Assembly (NCBI RefSeq): GCF_016745835.1
Contig: NZ_JAERVL010000004.1
Location: 355,876-419,875 of the forward strand
Reading direction: 5' to 3'
Source of the DNA: Caldalkalibacillus salinus
Lineage (GTDB): Bacteria; Bacillota; Bacilli; Caldalkalibacillales; JCM-10596
Length of the DNA: 64,000 nucleotides
This document shows, piece by piece, positions 45,214 to 54,382 of this stretch. The translations under genes were made by a program, and so were the position numbers. Within the stretch, counting starts at the first letter, position 1. Every line of letters begins with the position of its first letter. The notes beneath the pieces were generated by a model. The model saw nothing but the letters and a program-made list of their open reading frames with translations, ran no database searches and was not told the origin of the DNA.

Positions 45214-45262
45214 GAAGCTGTCTCATCCACAAAAGTAAGGATAGAGACAGCTTCTTTCAATT
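45214..45262 (+). terminator. terminator between precursor and enzymes
   Basis: GAAGCTGTCTC and GAGACAGCTTC form a perfect 11-bp stem, followed by TTTCAATTTTT. It would allow more precursor than enzyme RNA if partly read through. Confidence 0.8.
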
Positions 45263-45351
45263 TTTAAATCAACATAATAGACAAACCGCTTTACATAAGA
45301 TGAAATGAAGGGTTGAATAAATATTGTTAACCACCAGTAAGGAGGTGCGAA

Positions 45352-47454
45352 GTGACAGGAATAACGCCTTCTATGCGTCTGAAATTAAACAGAGACACAT
45401 TTTATCTACCCGATCATAAGGAAAGTGTGTATTTCAGGAACAATGTGAACTCGTTTTCAATGCAAGGGACCATGATCGATAAATGGATAGATAAATTACT
45501 CCCAATGTTCACTGGGGAGCATACGTTGGAGGATCTAACCAGTGGATTACCGGAACCGTATCGGAACAGAGTGTATGAGATAGCGGAAGTGCTTTATCGG
45601 AACGGCTATGTCAAGGATGTTAGCCAAGACCATCCGCATCGACTATCAGATGAGGTTCTGAAGCAATATGCGTCCCAAATTGCCTTTTTAGACAGTATGG
45701 GGGACTCGAGCGCTTATCGTTTTCAACAGTATCGAGACTCTAAAATATTGGCTATAGGTGTAGGACCTATCCTAATATCTCTAATCTCAGCGCTAATAGA
45801 ATCTGGGCAGCCTCACATCTACACCCTCATGACCGACAGGGGAACAACTCATACCGCTCGAATAGAGGAAGTGATTGGCCATGCGCAGCAAAAAGACCCT
45901 GATGTGACCCTTAAGGAGATATCTTATGCTGGGAATGAAACGAGACAGTGGAAGGAGACTATCGAAGCGTTTGATGCCATATTGTACGTGTCACAAGAAG
46001 GGCATATAGAGGAACTGAGGGAGCTGCATAAGGTGTGTAGGGAAGAGAAGAAAATATTTCTCCCGGCGTTATGCATAAACAAAGTGGGTTTAGCAGGGCC
46101 TGTGGTGCATCCTGAAACGGAAGGGTGTTGGGAATCAGCGTGGCGTCGCATCCACAACAGCGTTTTCCCTAAAAAGTCGTCAGTGGAGTCATGTCCACCA
46201 ACAGCGGGCGCTATGTTAGCCAATGTGATCGTCTTCGAATGCCTAAAAGTGTTGACGGGTGTGTCTATAGCGGAGCAAAAAAATCGATTCTACCAGCTTA
46301 ATCTAGAAACGTTAGAAGGAAGCTGGTATCCGTTTTTACCTCACCCCTTTGTCTCGAAACGAGCTTCTGTAGAATGGTTAGACGTTGGTCAGCTTGAGGA
46401 TAGACTAGATAGACTTGGACATAACACAGAAAACAGGATTAAAAAGGGGAATAATGTGAAGGCCGAACGAGTGCTAGGAGACGCGCGCGTTGGAAATGAA
46501 AGTAGTACTAGAACCAAGACTGCGAAAAATGAACAAGAACAAAATGATGTGTTAGTATATTTCAATCGCTTAGTATCGCCTCAGTCAGGGATTTTTCATG
46601 TATGGGAAGAAGGGGATTTAAAACAGTTACCCCTAGCCCAATGTCGTGTTCAGCCTGTCGATCCCTTATCAACAGGGCCTGCCGCATTGTTGCCCAGTAT
46701 TATCTGTTCGCATATGACGCATAAGGGAGCGAGAAGAGAGGCTGGACTCGTAGGGATTGAACTGTACGCCACCCGTTTTTTAGAGAAGATCGATACGACG
46801 CCACCTTCACAAGATGCCAATCGATCCTTTACAGAAGACCACACATACATTGGGGTTGGAGCGGGAGAGACGTTTGCAGAGTGTGTGTATCGAGGCCTAC
46901 AGCAGTGTCTCACCCAGGCCCTTTTAAAAGAGGTGACGAGTCAAGCTCAAGCCGATCGGGCTCACTATCATAAAGTTTCACCCATCGAAGTTAAGGCTGT
47001 AGAGGATGAACTGTGTCAAATGTATGTGCAGGTTCTTACGACGAGTGATGGCGCACCAACAATTGGCTTGGCAGAAGACGCGTACGGGTTTCCAGTCGCA
47101 TGGGTTTACGCCCACGATCGTTGGTACGCGAGCGTGGATATACATGAAACACAAGCACTCAAACGAGCGTTATTACAGGCCATACAGGATGAACAAAACC
47201 AGGAGGATCACGCCTCCTCCTCAAGCCTGACATTATCCCCTGCATTACAAGAGCTTCAGGAACCGTTAGCGCTTGTCATTCCTCCATTTGAAGCGTCTGT
47301 AAGCACCTACGCAAGCACTGTGCAGCAGGCCATACAAGTCTTAGAAAGAAGCCAATTACAGATAGACGTCTTTGAATGCGGACTGGAATCGACCCTCAAA
47401 GAAGGTTTGGCTGGCGTGTCTGGTGTGACGTTACGTGAGGTGAATTCCTCATGA
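45352..47454 (+). CDS. ThiF-like TOMM maturation protein (cyclodehydratase partner)
   Basis: A 700-residue protein of the 'putative thiazole-containing bacteriocin maturation protein' type. The N-terminus (LKLNRDTFYLPDHKESVYFRNN ... FSMQG) resembles the leader-binding winged-helix part. A ThiF/E1-like Rossmann segment follows (ILAIGVGPILISLISALIESG), and the C-terminal half contains GVGAGETFAECVYRGLQQCL. The partner presents the precursor to the YcaO protein. GTG 45352 follows AAGGAGGTGCGAA. The 4-base ATGA overlap with the YcaO gene shows coupling. Confidence 0.88.
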   Translation: MTGITPSMRLKLNRDTFYLPDHKESVYFRNNVNSFSMQGTMIDKWIDKLLPMFTGEHTLEDLTSGLPEPYRNRVYEIAEVLYRNGYVKDVSQDHPHRLSDEVLKQYASQIAFLDSMGDSSAYRFQQYRDSKILAIGVGPILISLISALIESGQPHIYTLMTDRGTTHTARIEEVIGHAQQKDPDVTLKEISYAGNETRQWKETIEAFDAILYVSQEGHIEELRELHKVCREEKKIFLPALCINKVGLAGPVVHPETEGCWESAWRRIHNSVFPKKSSVESCPPTAGAMLANVIVFECLKVLTGVSIAEQKNRFYQLNLETLEGSWYPFLPHPFVSKRASVEWLDVGQLEDRLDRLGHNTENRIKKGNNVKAERVLGDARVGNESSTRTKTAKNEQEQNDVLVYFNRLVSPQSGIFHVWEEGDLKQLPLAQCRVQPVDPLSTGPAALLPSIICSHMTHKGARREAGLVGIELYATRFLEKIDTTPPSQDANRSFTEDHTYIGVGAGETFAECVYRGLQQCLTQALLKEVTSQAQADRAHYHKVSPIEVKAVEDELCQMYVQVLTTSDGAPTIGLAEDAYGFPVAWVYAHDRWYASVDIHETQALKRALLQAIQDEQNQEDHASSSSLTLSPALQELQEPLALVIPPFEASVSTYASTVQQAIQVLERSQLQIDVFECGLESTLKEGLAGVSGVTLREVNSS

Positions 47455-49397
47455 GTACGACTATTCTCATCATTGGTGAGGGATTACTAGCCGATTATGT
47501 GAGCGATGACTTGGCACGTCACTATGAGCTGGTACGGTACACTAATATAGAAGCGGAGATGAAAATACCTGAAGAGACGGCCCTCGCCCTCGTATTACAG
47601 GATCATTGGGCACCTTCTACTCATAAAAGGGCAGAAGATATATTCCGCCCCCGAGGGATATCTTGGTTACGGGGCTTTGTTGCTTTTGGTGAGGGACTGA
47701 TGGGACCGTTGGTTCAATCAGACCAGTCGGGGTGTTCTCAATGTGCAGATTTGCGGTTGACTGTTGCAGGACGTGACCGTAGACAGATGTGGGAGATGAG
47801 GAAGAAGTTAGATGAAGCCCACGACCGTGGCCCTGACGTTTGGGCTTCCCGCTTAGGGCTCAAGCATATGAGTGAGCTTATGGTGTCTGAAGCTCAGAAC
47901 ATCGTACGAGGCAACGCTGCTATGTTGGTGGAACGGATGATGATTGTTCAGTTAAAAACGCTGGTCAGTACATCTCATTTCATTCTACCAGATTCCCGAT
48001 GTACCGTGTGTGGCACGTTACCAGAAGATTCAGCAACAGCAGCACACATCTCCCTTAACCCCAGTCCTAAACTGAGCAGGGACACTTACCGTTGCCGCTC
48101 ACTAGACGAATTAAGCGATTCTTTAACCAAAAGCTATCTCGATACCCGTACAGGACTCCTTAACGGTAAAATGCTAGATCTTAACACCCCCTTCGCTGAC
48201 GCTGCTGTGAATATGCCCATGTTTGCCGGAGATGAGGGCGTGGGTGGAAGGACCCATATTTATGATGTCAGTGAGTGGGTGGCCATATTAGAGGGGCTAG
48301 AACGTTCCTGTGGGTTAACCCCCGGGGGTAAACGAACCGCCGTCCATGATTGTTACCATCACTTACAGGATGTGGCTTTAAACCCACTTAAAGTCGGAGT
48401 GCATACAGAAGAACAATATGCTCAACCTGGGTTTCCATTCAAAGCGTTTGATCCACACCAGAAGATGAACTGGGTGTGGGGTTACTCATTTTTACAGCAA
48501 CGCGCCATTTTGGTCCCAGAGCTCCTCGCTTATTATAGTTTGGGGGGTCAACAGGGATTTGTCTACGAGACCTCTAACGGTTGTGCCTTAGGAGGTACTT
48601 TGGAAGAAGCGATATTTTATGCCATGATGGAGGTCATTGAGCGTGATTCGTTCCTGATGACATGGTACGCGCGACTCACGCTTCCCCGTCTCGACCTTGA
48701 GGCGGTGCAAGATACGGAACTCCAACACATGGTGGAACGTGTGCGAGCCGTAGCAGGGTATGATCTCTATGTGTACAATGCGACCATGGAGCACGGTGTG
48801 CCCAGTGTGTTTGCCATAGCCAAAAACAGAAAGCCCCGAGGGTTAAATGTGATTTGTGCCGCCGGTGCGCACTTAGATCCCGTTCGGGCAGTTAAGGGGG
48901 CTATACATGAGTTGGCTGCCATGATGGCCCCCGACGATAAGCTAGAACGCAATCAAGACAAATATAGACGCATGCTCCATGATTCCTCTTTGGTTAAGGA
49001 AATGGAAGATCATGGGATGTTATACGGCTTACCCCAAGCGGAAGAGCGCCTGCATTTCTTATTAAAGAACCGACAGCCTATGCGTACGTTTGAGGATGAA
49101 TTTAGGCTGGCAACGCCACATGAGGACTTGACTGATGACTTAAAAGGGATTATGCAACAGTTTACCAGCATCGACCTTGATGTCATTGTGGTCGATCAAA
49201 CGACACCGGAGATTCGCGGTAACGGATTGTATTGTGTCAAAGTGATTATGCCGGGTATGCTTCCGATGACGTTCGGTCATCACCTTACCCGATTAACCGG
49301 TCTTGAAAGGGTACGTCAGGTGCCTGTACAACTAGGGTATGCCACACAGCCCCTAACTGATGACCAACTCAATCCATACCCTCATCCGTTTCCATAA
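47451..49397 (+). CDS. YcaO cyclodehydratase (SagD-like)
   Basis: A 648-residue ATP-dependent cyclodehydratase that turns Cys into thiazoline. An N-terminal docking domain (about 1-200, with two CxxC zinc motifs, CSQC and CTVC) is followed by the YcaO domain (about 210-648) with GCALGGTLEEAIFYAMMEVIERDSF, whose acidic residues bind Mg-ATP, and the proline-rich end NPYPHPFP. The carboxy-terminal Pro motif is typical of active TOMM YcaO enzymes. Coupled to the preceding gene and followed by the oxidase. Confidence 0.93.
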   Translation: MSTTILIIGEGLLADYVSDDLARHYELVRYTNIEAEMKIPEETALALVLQDHWAPSTHKRAEDIFRPRGISWLRGFVAFGEGLMGPLVQSDQSGCSQCADLRLTVAGRDRRQMWEMRKKLDEAHDRGPDVWASRLGLKHMSELMVSEAQNIVRGNAAMLVERMMIVQLKTLVSTSHFILPDSRCTVCGTLPEDSATAAHISLNPSPKLSRDTYRCRSLDELSDSLTKSYLDTRTGLLNGKMLDLNTPFADAAVNMPMFAGDEGVGGRTHIYDVSEWVAILEGLERSCGLTPGGKRTAVHDCYHHLQDVALNPLKVGVHTEEQYAQPGFPFKAFDPHQKMNWVWGYSFLQQRAILVPELLAYYSLGGQQGFVYETSNGCALGGTLEEAIFYAMMEVIERDSFLMTWYARLTLPRLDLEAVQDTELQHMVERVRAVAGYDLYVYNATMEHGVPSVFAIAKNRKPRGLNVICAAGAHLDPVRAVKGAIHELAAMMAPDDKLERNQDKYRRMLHDSSLVKEMEDHGMLYGLPQAEERLHFLLKNRQPMRTFEDEFRLATPHEDLTDDLKGIMQQFTSIDLDVIVVDQTTPEIRGNGLYCVKVIMPGMLPMTFGHHLTRLTGLERVRQVPVQLGYATQPLTDDQLNPYPHPFP

Positions 49398-49424
49398 CGG
49401 ATGAGGACCAAGGAGGGGAGAAGA

Positions 49425-51056
49425 ATGAGTTTAGACACATTCCTGTACAATCTTCATTTTAATGTCGATAAAGTAACCCCACCGGGTTGGGAGGTCGATT
49501 GGGATGATGCACCACTGCCCTATAAGCTGTACCATCAACTTCCAGCAGTACCCTTATCTCTTGAAGTCCCCCTAACGCTTGATGCAATCTCTGTCCGATC
49601 CTCCGTCAAGCCGACACACGATGAGATCGGACACTTGCTTTGGTACGTCTACGGTCTTAGCCAGGTGAGTCATACGCCATATTTATCTGAAGATGAAGAT
49701 ACTATGGATATCATGCAGTCCTATCGTCGCTTTGTTCCTTCCGGCGGGGCACGCTATCCTAATGAAGTGTACGTTTATCTTAAACTAGAGGATATACCCA
49801 CAGGGGTGTACCATTATGATGTGGCCCACCATCGCTTGATTTTGTTACGAGAAGGACACTATGACAACTATATCGCACGAGCGCTAGGGCATCGCTGTGA
49901 CATAGGAGCCTGTTGTGGCACCGTATTCGTATCGACACGGTTTTGGAAGAATTATTTTAAATACCATAATTTCTCTTACCGCCTCCAAGGGCTAGATACG
50001 GGTGTCCTCATCGGGCAACTGTTAGAAGTAGCCAAACGATTTGATTTTGCCTCCCCTGTATATTTTCAGTTTTTAGATCGTGCCGTCAACCATCTTCTAG
50101 GCTTATCTGAACGAGAAGAAAGTGTCTACGCAGTCATCCCACTATCTGAGAAGACGATGGATGCTGGTCACCATAATCAGGCCGAGCGTATAGGCGCCAA
50201 TGAAGCTTATGACCTGAGCAAAATAGAAGAGGCTACATCATTATGTGCCGAGCTACCAAAACGCCAACACCACATCATTGAGCGGTCTAGAAATGTCAAA
50301 CCGTTTCCTATGTTACTTAAACTGAACGAGGCAGCGATGCAGGAAACGACGCGAGCGTTTGGCCGTCTGCAAACGTCTGAACGGATGGCGGACACTGCCT
50401 ACACTGGTCACACTGATCTAACGGTCCCTTTGCCTCAAGTGACAAGAGCCTCGTATGATCTCGCAACTGCCAGCGGTGAACGTTATTCTCCTGAAATGGA
50501 CTTCGTCTTGGGAAAAGTAAGCCAAAGTCAGTTAGCCACGTTACTACAAGAAACGATGGCTACTTTTAAGCATTGGAACGATATCGACACGACCGTTCAC
50601 AGACAAATCCCCACTCGGATCAAACTGTACGTCTGTCTCTATCAAGTTGAAGGTATACCAGATGGGGCCTATTATTACGATTGCACAGCTCACACGTTAC
50701 AGCAGGTTCATCCTGGGGACCATCGCTTGCCCTTACAATTGGGGATGGATATGGCGACGGTGAATGTCCTTCAAACCCCCTTGTGCTTTCATCTCGTAGG
50801 CGATAGAGACCACTATATCCCATCACTCGGATACAGGGGATACCGTATACAACAGATGGAAGCAGGCATGCTTTTACAGAAGCTATTGCTAGCTGCGACT
50901 ACACTGGGGATGGGCGGGCATCCATTGCTAGGCTATGACGTGAAACAATGTGACGAACTGTATCAGCTTCAATCGCGAGGTCAAACAACCCTTATTCAGA
51001 TCCCGGTCGGTCCCTACCGTCCAAGGCCATGGATAAAAGCAAACCTCCAAAGTTGA
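49425..51056 (+). CDS. SagB-type FMN dehydrogenase, two-domain
   Basis: About 543 residues: two nitroreductase/SagB-like modules in tandem. The first has FVPSGGARYPNEVYVYLKLED and GVYHYD; the second has YVCLYQVEGIPDGAYYYD and GYRGYRIQQMEAGMLLQKLLLAA. It oxidises azolines to azoles with FMN. ATG 49425 follows AAGGAGGGG; a frame opening at 49401 begins before the ribosome site. It completes the precursor/ThiF/YcaO/oxidase set. No ABC exporter is present nearby. Confidence 0.9.
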   Translation: MSLDTFLYNLHFNVDKVTPPGWEVDWDDAPLPYKLYHQLPAVPLSLEVPLTLDAISVRSSVKPTHDEIGHLLWYVYGLSQVSHTPYLSEDEDTMDIMQSYRRFVPSGGARYPNEVYVYLKLEDIPTGVYHYDVAHHRLILLREGHYDNYIARALGHRCDIGACCGTVFVSTRFWKNYFKYHNFSYRLQGLDTGVLIGQLLEVAKRFDFASPVYFQFLDRAVNHLLGLSEREESVYAVIPLSEKTMDAGHHNQAERIGANEAYDLSKIEEATSLCAELPKRQHHIIERSRNVKPFPMLLKLNEAAMQETTRAFGRLQTSERMADTAYTGHTDLTVPLPQVTRASYDLATASGERYSPEMDFVLGKVSQSQLATLLQETMATFKHWNDIDTTVHRQIPTRIKLYVCLYQVEGIPDGAYYYDCTAHTLQQVHPGDHRLPLQLGMDMATVNVLQTPLCFHLVGDRDHYIPSLGYRGYRIQQMEAGMLLQKLLLAATTLGMGGHPLLGYDVKQCDELYQLQSRGQTTLIQIPVGPYRPRPWIKANLQS

Positions 51057-51250
51057 AGAAGGAGGCATACAAAGGTAGGTTTTAGCGAAGCTTGAGAGAG
51101 AAAGATGGAGAAGAGATAGGAATCAGGTCTGGACGATGGGTACAGGTTATGTGAACATACATATAGACGACCATAAAGTTTACAAGGTGTCCATATGGGG
51201 CATTTTTTCTTTTTGGTACATACAACAATGAATAGAGGTGACAGGAGAGG

Positions 51251-51409
51251 ATGAACACGGACAGGTGGATCGGATTAATTGCCGGCACTGTATTTTTTAC
51301 AGCACTATTTGGAAGTATGAGTATTAATACGAATGCTCACGTTTATTTGACTTACTTTAATACGATCATACTCTTAATTCTAGTGGTAAGAGAATGTTTG
51401 AAAGATTAA
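51251..51409 (+). CDS. small membrane protein, 52 residues, candidate immunity peptide
   Basis: Begins MNTDRWIGLI and ends VVRECLKD. Two hydrophobic segments (about 7-24 and 32-47) are separated by a short polar turn. ATG 51251 follows AGAGGTGACAGGAGAGG. It lies about 190 bases after the TOMM oxidase gene on the same strand and is followed by a terminator. Small membrane proteins after bacteriocin operons often give self-immunity, but no homologue is recognised. Confidence 0.55.
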   Translation: MNTDRWIGLIAGTVFFTALFGSMSINTNAHVYLTYFNTIILLILVVRECLKD

Positions 51410-51514
51410 AACGACTTAATATCAAAATCATTTGGTAAGCAAAATGTAAGATAAATAAGACCATCAGAAAGACGATATTCATTATCTCTAAACGAATTGA
51501 ATAGATAAACGATC

Positions 51515-51546
51515 GCACCCTGCAAGAAGCCAAAGGGTGTTTTTCT
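51515..51546 (+). terminator. terminator after the TOMM region
   Basis: GCACCCT and AGGGTGT pair around a 12-base loop and run into TTTTTCT. Confidence 0.75.
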
Positions 51547-51606
51547 AATTAGTGCAGGTGTGGATGTCTAGATGTGACATATTATGTCAATCGAAACATA
51601 TATCAT

Positions 51607-51720
51607 AGAGGAGGGAGTGCAACATACATAAAATACCTATGACCGTTAAACCATTCAGTTATTGATACTTGATAGAACAAATGTAGCACGGTGTTCTCAC
51701 TTCCTCCTACAAGAAAGGGG
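51607..51720 (+). promoter_or_regulatory. leader with decoy and anti-Shine-Dalgarno of SLH gene B
   Basis: AGAGGAGGGAGTG (51607-51619) is followed after about 78 bases by CACTTCCTCCT (51698-51708), complementary over 11 bases with one G-U pair. AAAGGGGAGAG, the true ribosome site, follows at 51714-51724, then the TTG start. Gene A at 26.2 kb has the same arrangement and loop length with a slightly different stem. Confidence 0.65.
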
Positions 51721-51728
51721 AGAGAGCA

Positions 51729-52853
51729 TTGAAAAAGCGATTGGTTTTAGCCCTAGTGTTGGTGGTGACCTTTGCATTACCTTTAACGGTGTTGGGCCAA
51801 GTGTATGATATTGACGGGCATTGGGCCGAAGAGACAATTGTAAACATGATGAAAAAAGGTCACATTGAGGGCTATCCAGATCGGTCATTCCGGCCGGATA
51901 CACCTATTACGAGAGCCGAGTTCACCATGGTGGTCGTGAGTGTCTTGAATTTAGAGGGAACAACGACGAGGGGATTCCCAGATGTGTCTAGAAACCACTG
52001 GGCCTATGGTGCGGTCGGTACAGCGACAGCGTACGGGTTAGTTGAAGGGTACGAGACAGGATTATTTAAACCGAGCCATCATATCACCCGGGCAGAGTTA
52101 ACAACGATTGCTTCCCGAGCGCTAGCAGAAGCGAGAGAAGTGGATCGTATCCCTAGATCAGAACTTGATTTTACCGACAGTCACGACATTCCGAGTTGGG
52201 CGAAGCGACACGTGGCGTACGCAGCTGACGCAAAGCTAGTTGGGGGATACACAGACGGTTCCTTTCGCGCTGACAGATTAACCACTCGGGCAGAGGCTAT
52301 CGTGATTTTAGAGCGCCTGGAAAAACTCATGGTTAAAGAAGGGATTGGCTTAGGAGGACGTCATAACCCCGGTGGTTCTGGAGGTTCTGGCGGTTCCGGC
52401 GGGTCCGGTGGTTCTGGAGGTTCTGGCGGTGGCGGAAATGATAAGTGTGAAGAGAACCCGGATCATGAGGGTTGTGGAGAGGAACCCCCAACCACATGTG
52501 AAGAGAACCGCGATCATGAGGACTGCCAAGAGGATCCACCCAACACATGTGAAGAGAATCCAGAACATGAGGATTGCAAAGAGAAATCTAGCATCTGTGA
52601 CTTAGATCCATTCCATGAGGATTGTGTCATTATCGATCCGGAAAACCCGACCGAAGGCATTAACGATATCATTGATGACGTTCAGGATACGATTGACGAT
52701 ACGGTCGATGATACGCAAGATACGGTTAATGATACGATCGATGATACACAGGATGCCCTCGACGGAGGGTGTAGTCTTGATGAACTATTAGAACTAGACA
52801 ATACAGTCGGTACGGTTAAAGACTGCGTCGACGAATTATTAGGCAACGACTAA
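51729..52853 (+). CDS. S-layer-homology surface protein B with Gly-Ser linker
   Basis: A 374-residue exported protein: signal peptide (to about residue 22), three SLH domains (about 25-205), a (GGS)n linker (about 215-237) and repeats of CEENPDHEGC type with Cys-containing turns. An acidic hendecad part (DDVQDTI, DDTVDDTQDTV, NDTIDDTQDAL) follows, then the Cys-containing end CSLDELLEL and VKDCVDELL. The first 205 residues and the tail match the paralogue at 25095-26201. TTG 51729 is used, with the leader described above. Function unknown beyond cell-wall attachment. Confidence 0.88.
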   Translation: MKKRLVLALVLVVTFALPLTVLGQVYDIDGHWAEETIVNMMKKGHIEGYPDRSFRPDTPITRAEFTMVVVSVLNLEGTTTRGFPDVSRNHWAYGAVGTATAYGLVEGYETGLFKPSHHITRAELTTIASRALAEAREVDRIPRSELDFTDSHDIPSWAKRHVAYAADAKLVGGYTDGSFRADRLTTRAEAIVILERLEKLMVKEGIGLGGRHNPGGSGGSGGSGGSGGSGGSGGGGNDKCEENPDHEGCGEEPPTTCEENRDHEDCQEDPPNTCEENPEHEDCKEKSSICDLDPFHEDCVIIDPENPTEGINDIIDDVQDTIDDTVDDTQDTVNDTIDDTQDALDGGCSLDELLELDNTVGTVKDCVDELLGND

Positions 52854-52897
52854 AAGAGTTCTTAGCCATTTTTAAGCGTTTTTATGCGATCCTAGAG

Positions 52898-52921
52898 GTC
52901 CGCCTTGAGCGGGCTTTTTTG
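52898..52921 (+). terminator. terminator after SLH gene B
   Basis: GTCCGC-cttga-GCGGGC stem followed by TTTTTTG. Confidence 0.75.
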
Positions 52922-53116
52922 TTGGTCATGGACGTGTAAAAGTGAGAGCATACTTACCGTCAATACATATTAGGGATATGATTTTATTTTTATGTATTAA
53001 CTCCGTGCATGAAAGTGGTCAGAACATCCTAACTTTGATAAGCTTATATTTGCCATAATGAAAAGTAATGTTAAGAATGAGTGTTAGTTATGACATATTC
53101 ACAGAAAGGCAGTGAA

Positions 53117-54376
53117 ATGATGAAAAAGCTATTTATTTTAATCTTATCCATGCTATGTCTCGTTGCTCTAGCAGCGTGTCAGACGAATGAATCCACTGGT
53201 GATGGGGAGGGAGAAAAGGACATACTCACTGTGTGGGTTATGGGTTCAGATGAATACTGGCGTACATACCATGATAACCTCATCGCAGAGTATATGGAGA
53301 ACAATGAAAATGTACAAGTGGATGTTGAGTATGTGCCATGGTCACAAGGAGAGAATCAATTAGTCAACGCAGCGGCCAATCAACAAATGCCTGACGTGTC
53401 CACCATTGCAGGTCGGTGGACAGCACAGTTAGCTTCGATGGGTGCTATCGAATCTTTAGATGCTTATTTTGAAGAAAGTTACCCTGACGCATTTGTTGAA
53501 GCGGCATGGCAAACGACGCAATACCAAGATCAGACGTGGGGCATACCCGTTGGATTTACAACCACTGGTCTCTTTTATCGTCAGGATTGGTTAACTGATG
53601 CCGGTTTTGAAGCCCCACCCGCGACGTGGGAAGAGTTTGAAGCTGTGGCCGAAGCGTTTACGGAAGACGATCGTTATGGCTTTGGTCTCGTCGGGACAAA
53701 TAATATGGAGACGACCATGTTTTGGGCTCCGTTTTTGTGGACCAATGGCGGAAAGTTTCTCTCCGACGATCTAACGGAAGCACGGTTTAATCAGCCAGAA
53801 GGTGTGGAGGCTCTTGAGTTTTATGTACGATTGTTCCAGGAAGGGTGGGCACCTGAAGGCAGTATTAGTAATGATCGAGGAGACTCTAGAACGCTATTTT
53901 TAACGGGGGCGGTAGGGATGACAACACAAGGCCCATGGCTACCCAAGTTTATCAGAGATGAAGCGCCAGATATGGACTACGGCATTGCCCCATATCCTCA
54001 GAACAAAGTTCCTGCTAACCTTGGGACAGCGGACCATATTGTCATGTCAGCGAACGCTAATAACAAACCTTTAGCGTGGGACTTTATCGACTTTTTCACG
54101 AACGAAGAAAATGATCTGAAATGGGCGGAGTTCCAAGGGTTTATCCCTTACCGTAAAGCGAACCTAGAACAAACAGATATGAAGGACGATCCCGACTTCG
54201 CTGTATTCTTCGACGTCGCACATGAGGCGATCTCGTATCCAACACTACCTGAATGGCCACAGATAGACCAAGCGATAGCGGAGGCGATGCAACAAGCGTT
54301 AATGGGGACAAAAACACCCCAACAAGCGTTAGATGAGGCAGCTGAAAAAGTGAACGACCTGTTAGCGGAGGAGTAG
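53117..54376 (+). CDS. ABC sugar importer binding lipoprotein
   Basis: A 419-residue extracellular solute-binding protein of carbohydrate ABC importers: lipobox LAAC, then TVWVMGSDEYWRTYHDNLIAEYMENNENVQVDVEYVPWSQG. The C-terminal end has TKTPQQALDEAAEKVNDLL, shared with UgpB/MalE-type proteins. ATG 53117 (MMKKLF) follows AAAGGCAGTG; frames upstream to 53081 are not supported. Followed directly by two permeases. The sugar is not known. Confidence 0.88.
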   Translation: MMKKLFILILSMLCLVALAACQTNESTGDGEGEKDILTVWVMGSDEYWRTYHDNLIAEYMENNENVQVDVEYVPWSQGENQLVNAAANQQMPDVSTIAGRWTAQLASMGAIESLDAYFEESYPDAFVEAAWQTTQYQDQTWGIPVGFTTTGLFYRQDWLTDAGFEAPPATWEEFEAVAEAFTEDDRYGFGLVGTNNMETTMFWAPFLWTNGGKFLSDDLTEARFNQPEGVEALEFYVRLFQEGWAPEGSISNDRGDSRTLFLTGAVGMTTQGPWLPKFIRDEAPDMDYGIAPYPQNKVPANLGTADHIVMSANANNKPLAWDFIDFFTNEENDLKWAEFQGFIPYRKANLEQTDMKDDPDFAVFFDVAHEAISYPTLPEWPQIDQAIAEAMQQALMGTKTPQQALDEAAEKVNDLLAEE

Positions 54377-54382
54377 GGGAAC

